Part shown: one piece after another, positions 55,049 to 63,645 of the stretch | Layout of the letters: each line of letters opens with the position of its first letter | Numbering within the stretch: the stretch's first letter is position 1 | Translations under genes and position numbers: made by a program | NCBI GenBank assembly: GCA_965197865.1 | Contig: CBDANZ010000005.1 | Location: 372,001 to 436,000, forward strand | Reading direction: 5' to 3' | Source of the DNA: CBDANZ01 sp965197865 | GTDB lineage: Bacteria; Acidobacteriota; Vicinamibacteria; Vicinamibacterales; CAVVIG01 | Length of the DNA: 64,000 nucleotides | Notes under the pieces: generated by a model | Told to the model about the DNA's origin: nothing | The model's input: the letters and a program-made list of their open reading frames with translations, nothing else | Databases searched by the model: none

Positions 55049-55348
55049 CTAGACAATATTGTGCCTGGCTGGGCGGTCGGTCCACTCCACAGGTCGGCCA
55101 TCACCATGAATTCCTACGATACCTCCCACGCAACGCTGACACAACGGAATGAGCAGAACATCGTCGTCGGGGTCGAGCATCTTGGTCAACTCCCACCGCA
55201 GCCGCTCAACTTCGCGAGCGGTCATCCAGCATCGGAACATCGAATACTGAATACGATGGCCGTACCCTTCCATGTGCTTCGCGCACTGATGCAACCGCTT
55301 CTCGTCCCGGACGTCGTAACAGACGAGCCACCATTTAGCGTCGGTCAT
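55049..55348 (-). CDS. cas2: CRISPR adaptation endonuclease Cas2
   Basis: The 99-residue protein has the Cas2 ferredoxin-like start (WWLVCYDVRDEKRLHQCAKHM, with the metal Asp in YDVRD), HRIQYSMFRCWMTAREVERLRWEL and the strand DDVLLIPLCQRC. It partners Cas1 in spacer acquisition and lies between the array and cas4-cas1. Confidence 0.93.
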   Translation of the reverse strand: MTDAKWWLVCYDVRDEKRLHQCAKHMEGYGHRIQYSMFRCWMTAREVERLRWELTKMLDPDDDVLLIPLCQRCVGGIVGIHGDGRPVEWTDRPARHNIV

Positions 55349-55377
55349 GGAGAGATGCCAGGTTCAGGTACTGTGGT

Positions 55378-57039
55378 TCAACGCAGCCGACTGCGAGCGA
55401 AGAGGCCCGGTTCACCGGTCCATTCTTTTTCCAACAACCGGGCTTCTAGTTCGATACTCCGCGCATAACTGAGCGAATAGTTCAGCGCCGGGTGCTTCCA
55501 GGTCTCCTGCAACCGATCCTCGAACAGCCCTATGGCTTTCTTCCGCCCAGGCCCTGACAGCCAGACTTTCGTCTTCGTGACGGCGAAATCTGCGACCGGA
55601 TCCCACTGCCCCCGATTCAGCGAACCGACCAGCGGCATGTCCCACAGAGTCACGCGAAATAATTCCATAAGGTCGAGGACGAGAGGATATGCGGCTGAGC
55701 GCGGCGTGTGAAAGAAGCCGAGGGCCGGCTCCAACCCAGACGCGAGGGTCGCCCCCATCACGGCCGTGTGCAGCAGGCCATAGCCGTAGCTGAGACAGGC
55801 GTTGAATCTGTCCCTTGGTGGCTTTCTCGATCGACTGTCTGAACGTAGATCGTCGTGGACCCATCGCCCCAGAAGCTTCCGCAGCGCGGCGAAGTAGTGC
55901 ACGGCGGCCAAGCCTTCAAGACCCCGCAAAGAGTCACGGTCGCCAGCCCCGAGAATACTGGCGAGGAGCGACTGGATGCTGTTGAGACTCACCTGAACAT
56001 CGGATCGTTCGTCGTCGTTGCCCCTGCTGGCCCGCATCAGGTAGCGGTACTGGCCTTCGACTTTCGCGGAGGCAAGTTGTTTCGCTAGTCGCAGGCAGGT
56101 GTCTTCGGCGGTGAGGGCCTGATATTGGCGGATGCGGCGCTGCACCTGACCGGCCGTTGGAACGAGACTGGTCGTATGAGAGCCTGACACGCTGAGCCAG
56201 TGGACACCGATCCCGTACTCGACGCACTTGCGAATGGCTTGCGTACTGACCTGCGTGAAGCCGTGCAGCAAGAGCGTCTCGATGCTGCGGGCCGGGTGCT
56301 TCACGTCCGGACCATCGCGTTGTTTCACCACAAGGGAATCGCCGCTGACGCCGACAGACGTGCCCTGGGCGACGACGTGCAGCGTCGTGCCGTCGCGGTC
56401 CTGTGGGAAAAGACGGAGCGGGTCGCGTTCCGGATCGCGGTCCTGCCGAACTTCCTCTGGCAGACAGACGGGCGCAAGCGAGCAGTGCTCGCACAATCTC
56501 GGATTGTCGGTGATCGGCGGCCGTTCTACTGTCTCTCGGAGGCGTTGGGCTTCGGCGATGGCGTCCCGTAAGTCGATCTTTGCGCGGTCGTCGATGGGCA
56601 CCCGCACGGTGACGTGCGCCGCGTGGTAGCGAACACGCCCCTCGGGGATCGGATAACCGAACGTTTCTTCGAGCAGTACCGCGTAGGCGATGACTTGGAG
56701 CCGATCCGACAGCCAAGCCTCTGGAGTGCCGTCAAGACGTCTGGCAGGCAGGCCGCGCTTGTGTTCGTAGGGCAAATAGGAGCCATCTCGACGGCGAAGG
56801 CAATCGACCTTCCCGAGCAGACCCAGCGATTCGCTGGCGAGGTCCAGCGACATCGCCTCGCCGTCCTCCTTGGCTTCCAAGCGGGAGTGGAGTTGCCGCC
56901 CGGCGAATACTCGGTGATCTGCGACGCGGATCTCCTCGACTTCCTCTAGATAGAAGAGGCGTTGGCAGTAAGCCAGCGCGTGAAGGGCCATCACTCGCAC
57001 CGGGGGGCGGTGTGAGTCGAGAACCTGAGGCGACAGCAT
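55378..57039 (-). CDS. cas1: Cas4-Cas1 fusion
   Basis: The 553-residue fusion starts with a Cas4 nuclease: the first cysteine in ALAYCQRLFYLEE, GKVDCLRRRDGSYLPYEHKRG with the catalytic Asp/Glu/Lys, and the iron-sulfur cysteines CEHCSLAPVC. The integrase Cas1 begins near residue 217 (TTLHVVAQGTSVGV), with the catalytic Glu around GLEGLAAVHYFAAL, the His in ALGFFHTPRSAAYPLVLDLME and acidic residues after it. Cas4 trims prespacers and checks the PAM. The fusion is typical of dev/MYXAN-type I-B and of I-G loci. It appears intact. Confidence 0.94.
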   Translation of the reverse strand: MLSPQVLDSHRPPVRVMALHALAYCQRLFYLEEVEEIRVADHRVFAGRQLHSRLEAKEDGEAMSLDLASESLGLLGKVDCLRRRDGSYLPYEHKRGLPARRLDGTPEAWLSDRLQVIAYAVLLEETFGYPIPEGRVRYHAAHVTVRVPIDDRAKIDLRDAIAEAQRLRETVERPPITDNPRLCEHCSLAPVCLPEEVRQDRDPERDPLRLFPQDRDGTTLHVVAQGTSVGVSGDSLVVKQRDGPDVKHPARSIETLLLHGFTQVSTQAIRKCVEYGIGVHWLSVSGSHTTSLVPTAGQVQRRIRQYQALTAEDTCLRLAKQLASAKVEGQYRYLMRASRGNDDERSDVQVSLNSIQSLLASILGAGDRDSLRGLEGLAAVHYFAALRKLLGRWVHDDLRSDSRSRKPPRDRFNACLSYGYGLLHTAVMGATLASGLEPALGFFHTPRSAAYPLVLDLMELFRVTLWDMPLVGSLNRGQWDPVADFAVTKTKVWLSGPGRKKAIGLFEDRLQETWKHPALNYSLSYARSIELEARLLEKEWTGEPGLFARSRLR

Positions 57040-57044
57040 ACGGG

Positions 57045-57674
57045 CTACTCGGGTGAAATTCGCGGCATCCGCTCAATCGGCGGCGGGTCAAGGGGCGAGT
57101 CTTCGAGGTTGCCAGTGGCGTAGCGGGTACCAGCCGAGCCGACATGATCGACCCAGACGGGCAGCGTGAGTCGGCCTTTCGGGGCGACGAGGAAAGCGCG
57201 ACCGCTCGGTGCTAGTTGGTCCTTCACGCGATCGAGCAAACAGACTTCATCGACAACATGGGTGCTCTCCCCAAGGGACAGCTCACCGAAACGGGTGATG
57301 CTCCTGGGGTTAGTCAGGGCCGCGATCACGCGGTCTTCGAGTCGGTCGCTCGCTTCGTCAGATGAATGCACCCAGATCACGAGGCGCACATCGGTCAGCA
57401 GTTGCTGGTAGTCTGGGCGGGTATTCCCTGACGCCCCGAGCGGCATCTTCTTTACCCGCCACACAGTGCGCAGCACCACACTTGTCGCAGGATTACTGAG
57501 CAGCACCGCCGCCACTCTGCAGCCAATGTACGTGCGACGATCCGTTTCGCCGACCAGCGACAACAGGAAGCCGTAGCAGGTGGCCGGCGGCGGAAGCGAT
57601 TCGGTTTCCAGGTACTCCCGTGCCAGCCCTTTGCGGAAGCAGGCGATGAGTACCGTGACATACACGCCGAGCAT
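57045..57674 (-). CDS. cas5: Cas5 (DevS-like)
   Basis: The 209-residue RAMP protein begins LGVYVTVLIACFRKGLAREY and has LETESLPPPATCYGFLLSLVGE, the Cas5 pattern, followed by ALTNPRSITRFGELSLGEST and a glycine-containing C-terminal strand. It would cap the crRNA 5' handle in Cascade. The gene order after cas7 matches devTRS of Myxococcus. Confidence 0.88.
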   Translation of the reverse strand: MLGVYVTVLIACFRKGLAREYLETESLPPPATCYGFLLSLVGETDRRTYIGCRVAAVLLSNPATSVVLRTVWRVKKMPLGASGNTRPDYQQLLTDVRLVIWVHSSDEASDRLEDRVIAALTNPRSITRFGELSLGESTHVVDEVCLLDRVKDQLAPSGRAFLVAPKGRLTLPVWVDHVGSAGTRYATGNLEDSPLDPPPIERMPRISPE

Positions 57675-57677
57675 GGG

Positions 57678-58607
57678 TTATTTCCCGCCCTTGAGTGCGG
57701 CGTTGATCCGCGTCACGGCTTCGTCGCACGCCTTGCGAACCCCGAACACCGACACGCCCTTCGCGTTCAGGAGGCCCGCCAGCTTCGATTCCAAATCGCT
57801 CACGCCGACGGTCAGTTCCTTGAGATCGATGTCGTCGTTGGCGATGCGATTCAGCAAAGCCTGGGCACCAACGGTCTTCCCGTCATCGGTGGTGTCGAAG
57901 CAATACAGCAGCCGAGGTGCTGGATCCTGTGTCAGGCGGATGACGACGACGGCTGGCGAAAAATCGAATAGGAACCGGCCGTGGTTTCCGGCCACAGTGC
58001 CCAAGTTACAGAGTGCGTGAATCGCTTTCGCGGCGCGGGTCTTGTCCCGCAATTGCTCAGGCGTGAGCGCGATCCCGTACTGGTACCGTGTCGCGTGTAA
58101 CTCGGTACCGTAGGGGACAGGGTTCTTGCTCTTGTTCTTGTCCCCCTTGGAAGCCGACGGCGTGGCGCCGGGCGACGCGGCGTTGAACGTGACATCGCCT
58201 GCCCACGGGGTCAACGACACCGCGCGTGTCACTTCCAGCACGGCCCGTCGGACGTTGACCGAACCTTTTCCATCGTCGCTGCCGTCTTCCTTTGCGGCCT
58301 CGGCCGTCATGAACCCCAAGAGATCGTCGTCAACGAACGTGACTCCCTTGTCTTTCGCCCAGCCTTTGAATTGGTGGTCTTCCCACACATTCGCACGGGC
58401 GACCTCGTCCCAGGCGCGGTTGGTGGTCTCGGATTCCCCGAGTACGCGCCGCAGTGCGAACCGGATCGCCTCGGCAGAGACGGTGCTGTGCGTCTCCCCT
58501 TGCCAGAGTAATTTTTGGAGGGTCGTGATGTTCCCTTCGTTCTCCGCGCGATTGTTCGCGGCCGTGCCGTACGGGGTGACAACGTTGGCGAACACATGCA
58601 GGCTCAT
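57678..58607 (-). CDS. cas7: Cas7 (DevR-like) Cascade backbone
   Basis: ATG 58607 is chosen because AAGGAG lies seven bases before it; the open frame extends further, but only over the cas8 end. The 309-residue protein shows the DevR/Cst2 start SLHVFANVVTPYGTAANNRAENEGNITTLQKL, then STVSAEAIRFALRRVLGESE, and a DevR-like middle (QYGIALTPEQLRDKTRAAKAIHAL). Multiple copies would coat the crRNA. Confidence 0.92.
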   Translation of the reverse strand: MSLHVFANVVTPYGTAANNRAENEGNITTLQKLLWQGETHSTVSAEAIRFALRRVLGESETTNRAWDEVARANVWEDHQFKGWAKDKGVTFVDDDLLGFMTAEAAKEDGSDDGKGSVNVRRAVLEVTRAVSLTPWAGDVTFNAASPGATPSASKGDKNKSKNPVPYGTELHATRYQYGIALTPEQLRDKTRAAKAIHALCNLGTVAGNHGRFLFDFSPAVVVIRLTQDPAPRLLYCFDTTDDGKTVGAQALLNRIANDDIDLKELTVGVSDLESKLAGLLNAKGVSVFGVRKACDEAVTRINAALKGGK

Positions 58608-58611
58608 GCTG

Positions 58612-60198
58612 TTACTCCTTGGAAAGGGTCGTCGGTTCAGGTTGATCGGCGGTGACGGTGTCACCTTTCCCGGCATAACTGGCGAGAGCAAGTAAACCGA
58701 GGTCGCGGGCAAGGCGCCAATCTTGCCGGATCACTGGCAAGACGTGCTGCCATCCCCCACGGAGGGCTGGGATGTTACCCGCGCGGCTGAACAAGTCCAT
58801 CAACGCGAAACGGACATCGTTCTCCTTTTTCGCGCCGCAGAGAGAGAGACGGAGCCGCTCGCGAAATCGCTCCCAGCGGTTCTTCGTGGCCTGGCTGAGG
58901 ACCTTGGACGTGTCCCCGTCGGTCTCGGACCGAATCTGCGCCATGCGCTGCCGCATGGCTTGGTGAATGGCTTCGACGACGAGTTGTTCGCCGCCTTGGT
59001 CCCACATCTTTGTCTCGGCGATCATGGCGTGCAGCCCCTTTGTTTCAAAGTGCAGGTGGTCCCGGTACGGCTTGTCCGTGGCCGGATTCTTCTTGGTCAT
59101 GAGGTTCACGAACCCGGCATACCACTTGCGCCCCAACGCGAGGTTCTCGGCGACGAGCGGCCGGACCATGCTGTCCGACCTGAAGGACTCCCGTCGCTTC
59201 GTCGTCGTCTTCCGTTTACCCCGCCCGATCGACTCGCGGACCGTCCTGGTCGCGATCCGTGGAGCGAGGTGCAGGAGCGCCAGTTGGTATCGGTCGAGCA
59301 CGGCGTCGTCGCCGGACGGAACGTGGATGGTCGCCACTCGAGATTTCTGCTGGCTCGCCCACGGTGTGGGCGTGAACGTCATCGCGTAGCAGGCCGGGAC
59401 CGTCGAACCTTTCATCGATTGCCGCGCCCGCCGTTTTGTTTCGGCCTTCCTTGTCGGGCTCTCGCGCAGGTGAACCTGTGCGCGAAACGCGGCGTCGGCC
59501 GCATTGGCGATCTGGCAATCCATGACCGTGGAAGGGGTCATCGCCGGACGGTCGTAGAGAAATTCCAGCAGACCTTCGACGTCGGGCACGATTAGCGCGG
59601 CCACCCCACGGTTCACCGGTAACGACAGACATCCGACCATCGCGAAATAGAGAGACAACATCCGCTCGGGGGGATCTTCAGCGCCCGTATGGCGGGTGAA
59701 TGCGACATGCCGAATGACAGTCCCTGGGCTGATCGGGCCGTCCACCGTGATCGTTCCGGCGACGAGGGAGCCGTCCGTGCCCACGAGTGTTTCCCAACAG
59801 CTCTGGTGTTTGAACCCGGAACATTTCTTGTACTCCAGAACCAAGCTCGGCACACCGTCCCCGGCGAAGTCATAGCTGACCGAAGTCACGTCTTTGGCCA
59901 GCGCGCGGACCCGCCCGTGCTGGAGGAACGTGAGCGTGAACCCGCTCTGCAACGCGGCAAGAATGGCGTCCGACGACGGCTGGCTGCGATGCTGTCCAGG
60001 GAGGTAGATCAACCCCGAAGGCGTGATGGAGAACGCGAAGGCGAACAGCTTCTTCAAGTAGTCGCGAGCGTGTGTGGGCTTGCCGAACCTCAGCGTTACC
60101 GCATCGTCGGTGATGTCCCACGGGTAGACGTCATCCGCCACCGGCCCGGGCAGCAGCTTGTTGGTGCGGAGCAGGTCGGCTTTGTACTGGCGCTCCAT
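58612..60198 (-). CDS. cas8: Cas8 (DevT/Cmx1-like), 5' end cut by an IS
   Basis: The first in-frame ATG inside cas sequence is 60198 (MERQYKADLL); the frame runs on upstream as TSLACTLKA and then enters the IS3 end at 60227. Family members normally start some 20 residues earlier with a GLAGL-type helix, so the native N-terminus is lost. Motifs are VYPWDITDDAVTLRF, GLIYLPGQHRS, and the long C-terminal helical part (LHAMIAETKMWDQGGEQLVVEAI, NRWERFRERLRLSLC). DevT/Cas8 would be the large subunit recognising the PAM. The SD for cas7 lies within its last codons. Confidence 0.85.
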   Translation of the reverse strand: MERQYKADLLRTNKLLPGPVADDVYPWDITDDAVTLRFGKPTHARDYLKKLFAFAFSITPSGLIYLPGQHRSQPSSDAILAALQSGFTLTFLQHGRVRALAKDVTSVSYDFAGDGVPSLVLEYKKCSGFKHQSCWETLVGTDGSLVAGTITVDGPISPGTVIRHVAFTRHTGAEDPPERMLSLYFAMVGCLSLPVNRGVAALIVPDVEGLLEFLYDRPAMTPSTVMDCQIANAADAAFRAQVHLRESPTRKAETKRRARQSMKGSTVPACYAMTFTPTPWASQQKSRVATIHVPSGDDAVLDRYQLALLHLAPRIATRTVRESIGRGKRKTTTKRRESFRSDSMVRPLVAENLALGRKWYAGFVNLMTKKNPATDKPYRDHLHFETKGLHAMIAETKMWDQGGEQLVVEAIHQAMRQRMAQIRSETDGDTSKVLSQATKNRWERFRERLRLSLCGAKKENDVRFALMDLFSRAGNIPALRGGWQHVLPVIRQDWRLARDLGLLALASYAGKGDTVTADQPEPTTLSKE

Positions 60199-60277
60199 CG
60201 CCTTCAGGGTGCAGGCCAGACTCGTATGAACCGTACCGGGTTTCTCGGAGACCTCATTGCTTGGAAGGATGGGGTCT

Positions 60278-60598
60278 ATGGGACGTCCAAGTCGGTTTTC
60301 CCCGGAGGTGCGCGAGCGCGCCGTCCGGATGGTCGAGGAGCACCGGGAAGCCCACGTCTCGGAATGGGCGGTGCTGCAGTCGGTAGCGCCAAAGCTTGGT
60401 TGCACGACCGAGACGCTGCGCAAATGGGTGCGTCAGGCCCAGCGTGATGCTGGGCATCGGCCGGGCTTGACGACGAGCGAGCGGGAGCGGTTGACGGAGC
60501 TGGAACGCGAGGTCCGCGAGCTGAAGCGGGCGAATGAGATCCTGCGGAAAGCGTCCGCGTATTTCGCCCAGGCGGAGCTCGACCGCCGGGGAAAGTAG
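60278..60598 (+). CDS. IS3-family orfA
   Basis: ATG 60278 follows GGAAGGA and begins GRPSRFSPEVRERAVRMVEE. The HTH (VLQSVAPKLGCTTETLRKWVRQ) and leucine-zipper end (LTELEREVRELKRANEILRK, ASAYFAQAELDRR) are typical. It has 106 residues. Confidence 0.92.
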   Translation: MGRPSRFSPEVRERAVRMVEEHREAHVSEWAVLQSVAPKLGCTTETLRKWVRQAQRDAGHRPGLTTSERERLTELEREVRELKRANEILRKASAYFAQAELDRRGK

Positions 60599-60603
60599 CC
60601 ACG

Positions 60604-61293
60604 ATGGTCCAGTTCATTGACGACCATCGCGACGTGTTCGGGGTCGAGCCGATCTGCGCCGTGCTGCCGATCGCCCCGTCGACGTATCATCGCCATCGGC
60701 ACCAGCGGACCAATCCGACGCGCCGGTCCGCGCGGGCACAGCGCGACGATCAGCTCCGCGTCGAGCTTCAGCGGGTCTATGACGAGCACCAGCAGGTCTA
60801 CGGCCCCCGGAAAGTCTGGAAGCAGTTGCGGCGGGACGGCATCCGCGTGGCGCGCTGCACCGTGGCGCGCCTGATGCGCGCGATGGGCCTCGCCGGGGCC
60901 ATCCGGGGCCGGGCCTGGATCACCACGACCCACGCCGGTGTTGGCAGCCGCCCCGTGGACCTCGTCGACCGCGCATTCGTGGCCACCCGTCCGAATCAGC
61001 TCTGGGTCTCCGACTTCACGTACGTCGCGACCTGGGGCGGCTTCGTCTACGTCGCGTTCGTCATCGACGTGTTTGCGCGACGCATTGTGGGCTGGCGGGT
61101 GTCGGCCTCCATGCGCACGGCCTTCGTGCTCGATGCGTTGGACCAGGCGATTTACGCCCGCCGGGGCGACGCCCTCACCGGCCTCGTACATCACAGTGAT
61201 GCCGGGTCGCAATATCTCTCGATGCGGTACACGGATCGCCTCGTGGACGCCGGCATCGCGCCGTCGGTCGGCAGCCAAGGCGATGCCTATGAC
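60604..61293 (+). pseudogene. IS3-family orfB, 5' part (split by IS110)
   Basis: This part carries FIDDHRDVFGVEPICAVL, the HTH_21 region (VYGPRKVWKQLRRDGIRVAR) and the DDE core: NQLWVSDFTYVATWGG (Asp) and LVHHSDAGSQYLSMRY (Asp). It stops being transposase at GDAYD (61291). The remaining part with the catalytic Glu resumes at 62641. Confidence 0.9.
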
Positions 61294-62640
61294 TGTGAGC
61301 ATGATGGTGTTGCTGTCCGAGCAGGTCTGACCCCTGCGTATGAGTGACCTCGTGTCCTTGCGTTGATCTGTCGGCCTGGGGTCGGGCAGCACTCACCCAG
61401 ATGCGGTTTGATCGGGTGGGCAGTGACCCAATAGGGGCCTGGCCGAAGCGACCCATCACAGTCCTGTCCGCCCGCTCGGTCAGACCATGTCGCCAGCCTG
61501 TGGAAGAGAGGTTTGCCGCATGTCGCACAGGAACGAGATCGTCGAGCTGCCGCGCACCGTCATCGTCGGAGTCGACACGCATAAACACATTCACGTGGCG
61601 GTGGCGCTCGATGCCCTTGGCGCCAGACTCGCCACCTGCAGTGCGTCGGCAGACCGCGCCGGCTACATGGAGCTCGTGGCGTGGGCGCGCGCCCTCGGCA
61701 TCGTGGAGGCGTTCGGCATCGAAGGGACCGGCTCCTACGGTGTGGGCCTCGCGAGCTTCGTGCGCCGACACGCCATCCGCGTGGTCGAGGTCAGCCATTG
61801 CGACCGGCGAAAGCGACGCAACAACGGCAAGAGCGATACGATCGACGCCGAGACCGCCGCCCGCTCGGTGCTGTCGGGGATCGCGACAGCCATCCCGAAG
61901 ACCGCCGACGGCGCCGCAGAGATGGTGCGCCAGATCAAAACCGCCCGAGATACCGCCGTAAAAGCCCGCAGTGCCGCCATCATCACGCTCAAGGCGCTGA
62001 TCGTCAACGCCTCTGACGCACTCCGCGAATCACTCGACCCGCTGACGGACAAGAAACTCATCGACCGTTGCGCGGCGCTCGTACCCGGTGACATCCTCGA
62101 CCCCACGGCCTCGGCGAAGCACTCGCTCCGGGCGCTCGCTAGGCGTTGGCTCACCCTGGCAGCGGAAATCCGGACACACGACGACGTCCTCGACGCGATC
62201 ACGCACACAGCCGCACCGACACTCCGTGAAGCGTTTGGCATCGGTGCGGACTCCGCTGCCGAGATGATGATTGTCGCGGGTGACAACCCGACGCGGGTGC
62301 GTTCCGAGGCGGCCTTCGCGAAGCTCTGCGGCGCATGTCCGATTCCGGCATCGAGCGGGGTGACGCATCGGCATCGGCTCTTTCGTGGCGGCCACCGTCA
62401 AGCCAACGCGGCGATCTACCGCATCGTGACCGTCCGCATGCGCTGGCACCAGCCGACCCTCGACTATGTCGGGCGACGGACGGCCCAGGGCCTGACCAAG
62501 AAGGACATCATCCGCTGTCTGAAGCGCTTCGTCGCCCGCGAGATCTACAACGCCCTGATCGCAGACCACCGCTCCCGTGGGGCCCTCACCTCCGCTGCCT
62601 GACAAGTGGCAATGGAGCACTCTTGACACATAGGGGCTTC
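61294..62640 (+). mobile_element. IS110-family element inside the IS3 orfB
   Basis: Joining 61293 to 62641 restores the orfB reading GDAYD-NALAES, so these bases are the insertion. No terminal inverted repeats are seen, as usual for IS110. The non-coding part (61294-61519) could contain a bridge RNA, which such elements encode before the transposase. Confidence 0.85.
61520..62602 (+). CDS. IS110-family transposase (DEDD recombinase)
   Basis: ATG 61520 starts SHRNEIVELP; the N-terminal RuvC-like domain has VIVGVDTHKHIHVAVAL (Asp), FGIEGTGSYGVGLA (Glu) and KSDTIDAETAA (two Asp). The C-terminal transposase_20 domain has FAKLCGACPIPASSG with the Ser nucleophile region and FRGGHRQANAAIYRI. It has 360 residues and is intact. 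Confidence 0.92.
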   Translation: MSHRNEIVELPRTVIVGVDTHKHIHVAVALDALGARLATCSASADRAGYMELVAWARALGIVEAFGIEGTGSYGVGLASFVRRHAIRVVEVSHCDRRKRRNNGKSDTIDAETAARSVLSGIATAIPKTADGAAEMVRQIKTARDTAVKARSAAIITLKALIVNASDALRESLDPLTDKKLIDRCAALVPGDILDPTASAKHSLRALARRWLTLAAEIRTHDDVLDAITHTAAPTLREAFGIGADSAAEMMIVAGDNPTRVRSEAAFAKLCGACPIPASSGVTHRHRLFRGGHRQANAAIYRIVTVRMRWHQPTLDYVGRRTAQGLTKKDIIRCLKRFVAREIYNALIADHRSRGALTSAA

Positions 62641-62844
62641 AATGCCCTCGCCGAGTCAGTGATCGGCTTGTACAAGACGGAGGTGATTCGACGGAAGGGC
62701 CCGTGGCGCACCCTTGAGGCCGTGGAGTTCGCCACCTTGACGTGGGCAGACTGGTTCAACACGCGACGACTGTTGGGGCCTCTCGGGGGCATTCCGCCAA
62801 CAGAGTTCGAAGCGCAGTACTATGCCCAGGCCGCCGTGGCCTGA
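62641..62844 (+). pseudogene. IS3-family orfB, 3' part
   Basis: The end of the split transposase reads NALAESVIGLYKTEVIRRKG with the catalytic Glu, then EFATLTWADWFNTRRLLGPLG and a stop at 62844. It completes the frame interrupted at 61293. Confidence 0.9.
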
Positions 62845-62883
62845 TTCAACGAATTCGGTCTCCGATGTTCCCGGTACGATTCA

Positions 62884-63645
62884 CTCAGCGAAGAGTTCGA
62901 TTATCTGATTTGGTATGCGAAACAGATCGACTCGTTGAAATATCATCAGCTATACTTGGAGAAGATTGTTGGTACGTTCAAGAGCTACAAGTATCTCGAA
63001 TCCCATGACGGAACTAGCCTGCGACCACTTACCGCAGACGAACTTTCGGACCCAACACTGATACCTGATGGTTGGCGAGTGCTCCAAGTCAGCAATCTGG
63101 CTTCCCAAGACCCTGGCAAAACAGAAGAGCAGAGATACACGCTCGACGGGATTACCTACGACTGCGGTACAAGCAAGCACTGGAAGACAACCAATCCGAT
63201 CGGTCTGGACCGATTAAAGACAGCGAATCGGCTGCTCGGCCTTGCCACCCAACTGAACTTCAAGCGATATTTGGACGACTACCCGGCAACACCACTCAGA
63301 AATGTGTGGGAAGACACAGGAAGTGCAGGTTACTCGGCATCAGATCCTAAAATCTATGTCGTTCAAACCGACTCAAAGGTAATCGAGCGTTGCCTCCTGA
63401 TGACCACCGACCCCGGTGACCTGGTGCTTGACCCGACCTGCGGCAGCGGCACCACGGCCTATGTCGCCGAGCAGTGGGGTCGGCGGTGGATTACCTGCGA
63501 CACCAGCCGTGTCGCGCTGGCGCTTGCACGCACACGTTTACTGACAGCAAGATATCCATACTACCTACTGGCAGACTCCTCCGAAGGCATCAAGAAAGAG
63601 GCCGACCTCACCGGCAAAGTTCCGCCCGAGTACAAGACGGCATGC
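62884..63645 (+). pseudogene. DNA methyltransferase fragment between two IS3 copies
   Basis: The frame is open from the IS end and reads SEEFDYLIWYAKQIDSLKYH, then SNLASQDPGKTEEQRYTLDG and the SAM-binding motif DLVLDPTCGSGTTAYVAEQWGRR. This is the C-terminal part of an N6-adenine/N4-cytosine methylase of the Mod/COG2189 type; the DPPY-containing N-terminal part is missing. A later IS3 copy cuts the C-terminus at 63646. It was probably part of a restriction-modification system. Confidence 0.8.

Larger units (their letters stand above)
60227..62883 (+). mobile_element. IS3-family element interrupted by an IS110 element
   Basis: The left end TGAACCGTACCGGG...GGAGACC (60227) and right end GGTCTCCGATGTTCCCGGTACGATTCA (to 62883) are inverted repeats. 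orfA and orfB lie between. The flanks (CTCGTA and CTCAGC) show no target duplication, so the DNA beside one end has been deleted or rearranged since insertion. Other copies lie at 40102 (fragment) and 63646. Confidence 0.88.

Noticed and set aside
58608..58712. Upstream extension of the cas7 frame
   Set aside because: It only overlaps the end of cas8, and the ribosome site points to ATG 58607.
60199..60423. Upstream extension of the cas8 frame
   Set aside because: The extra 75 residues are mostly the antisense of the IS3 orfA, and the same peptide appears opposite the other IS3 copy at 63646, so they are not part of Cas8.
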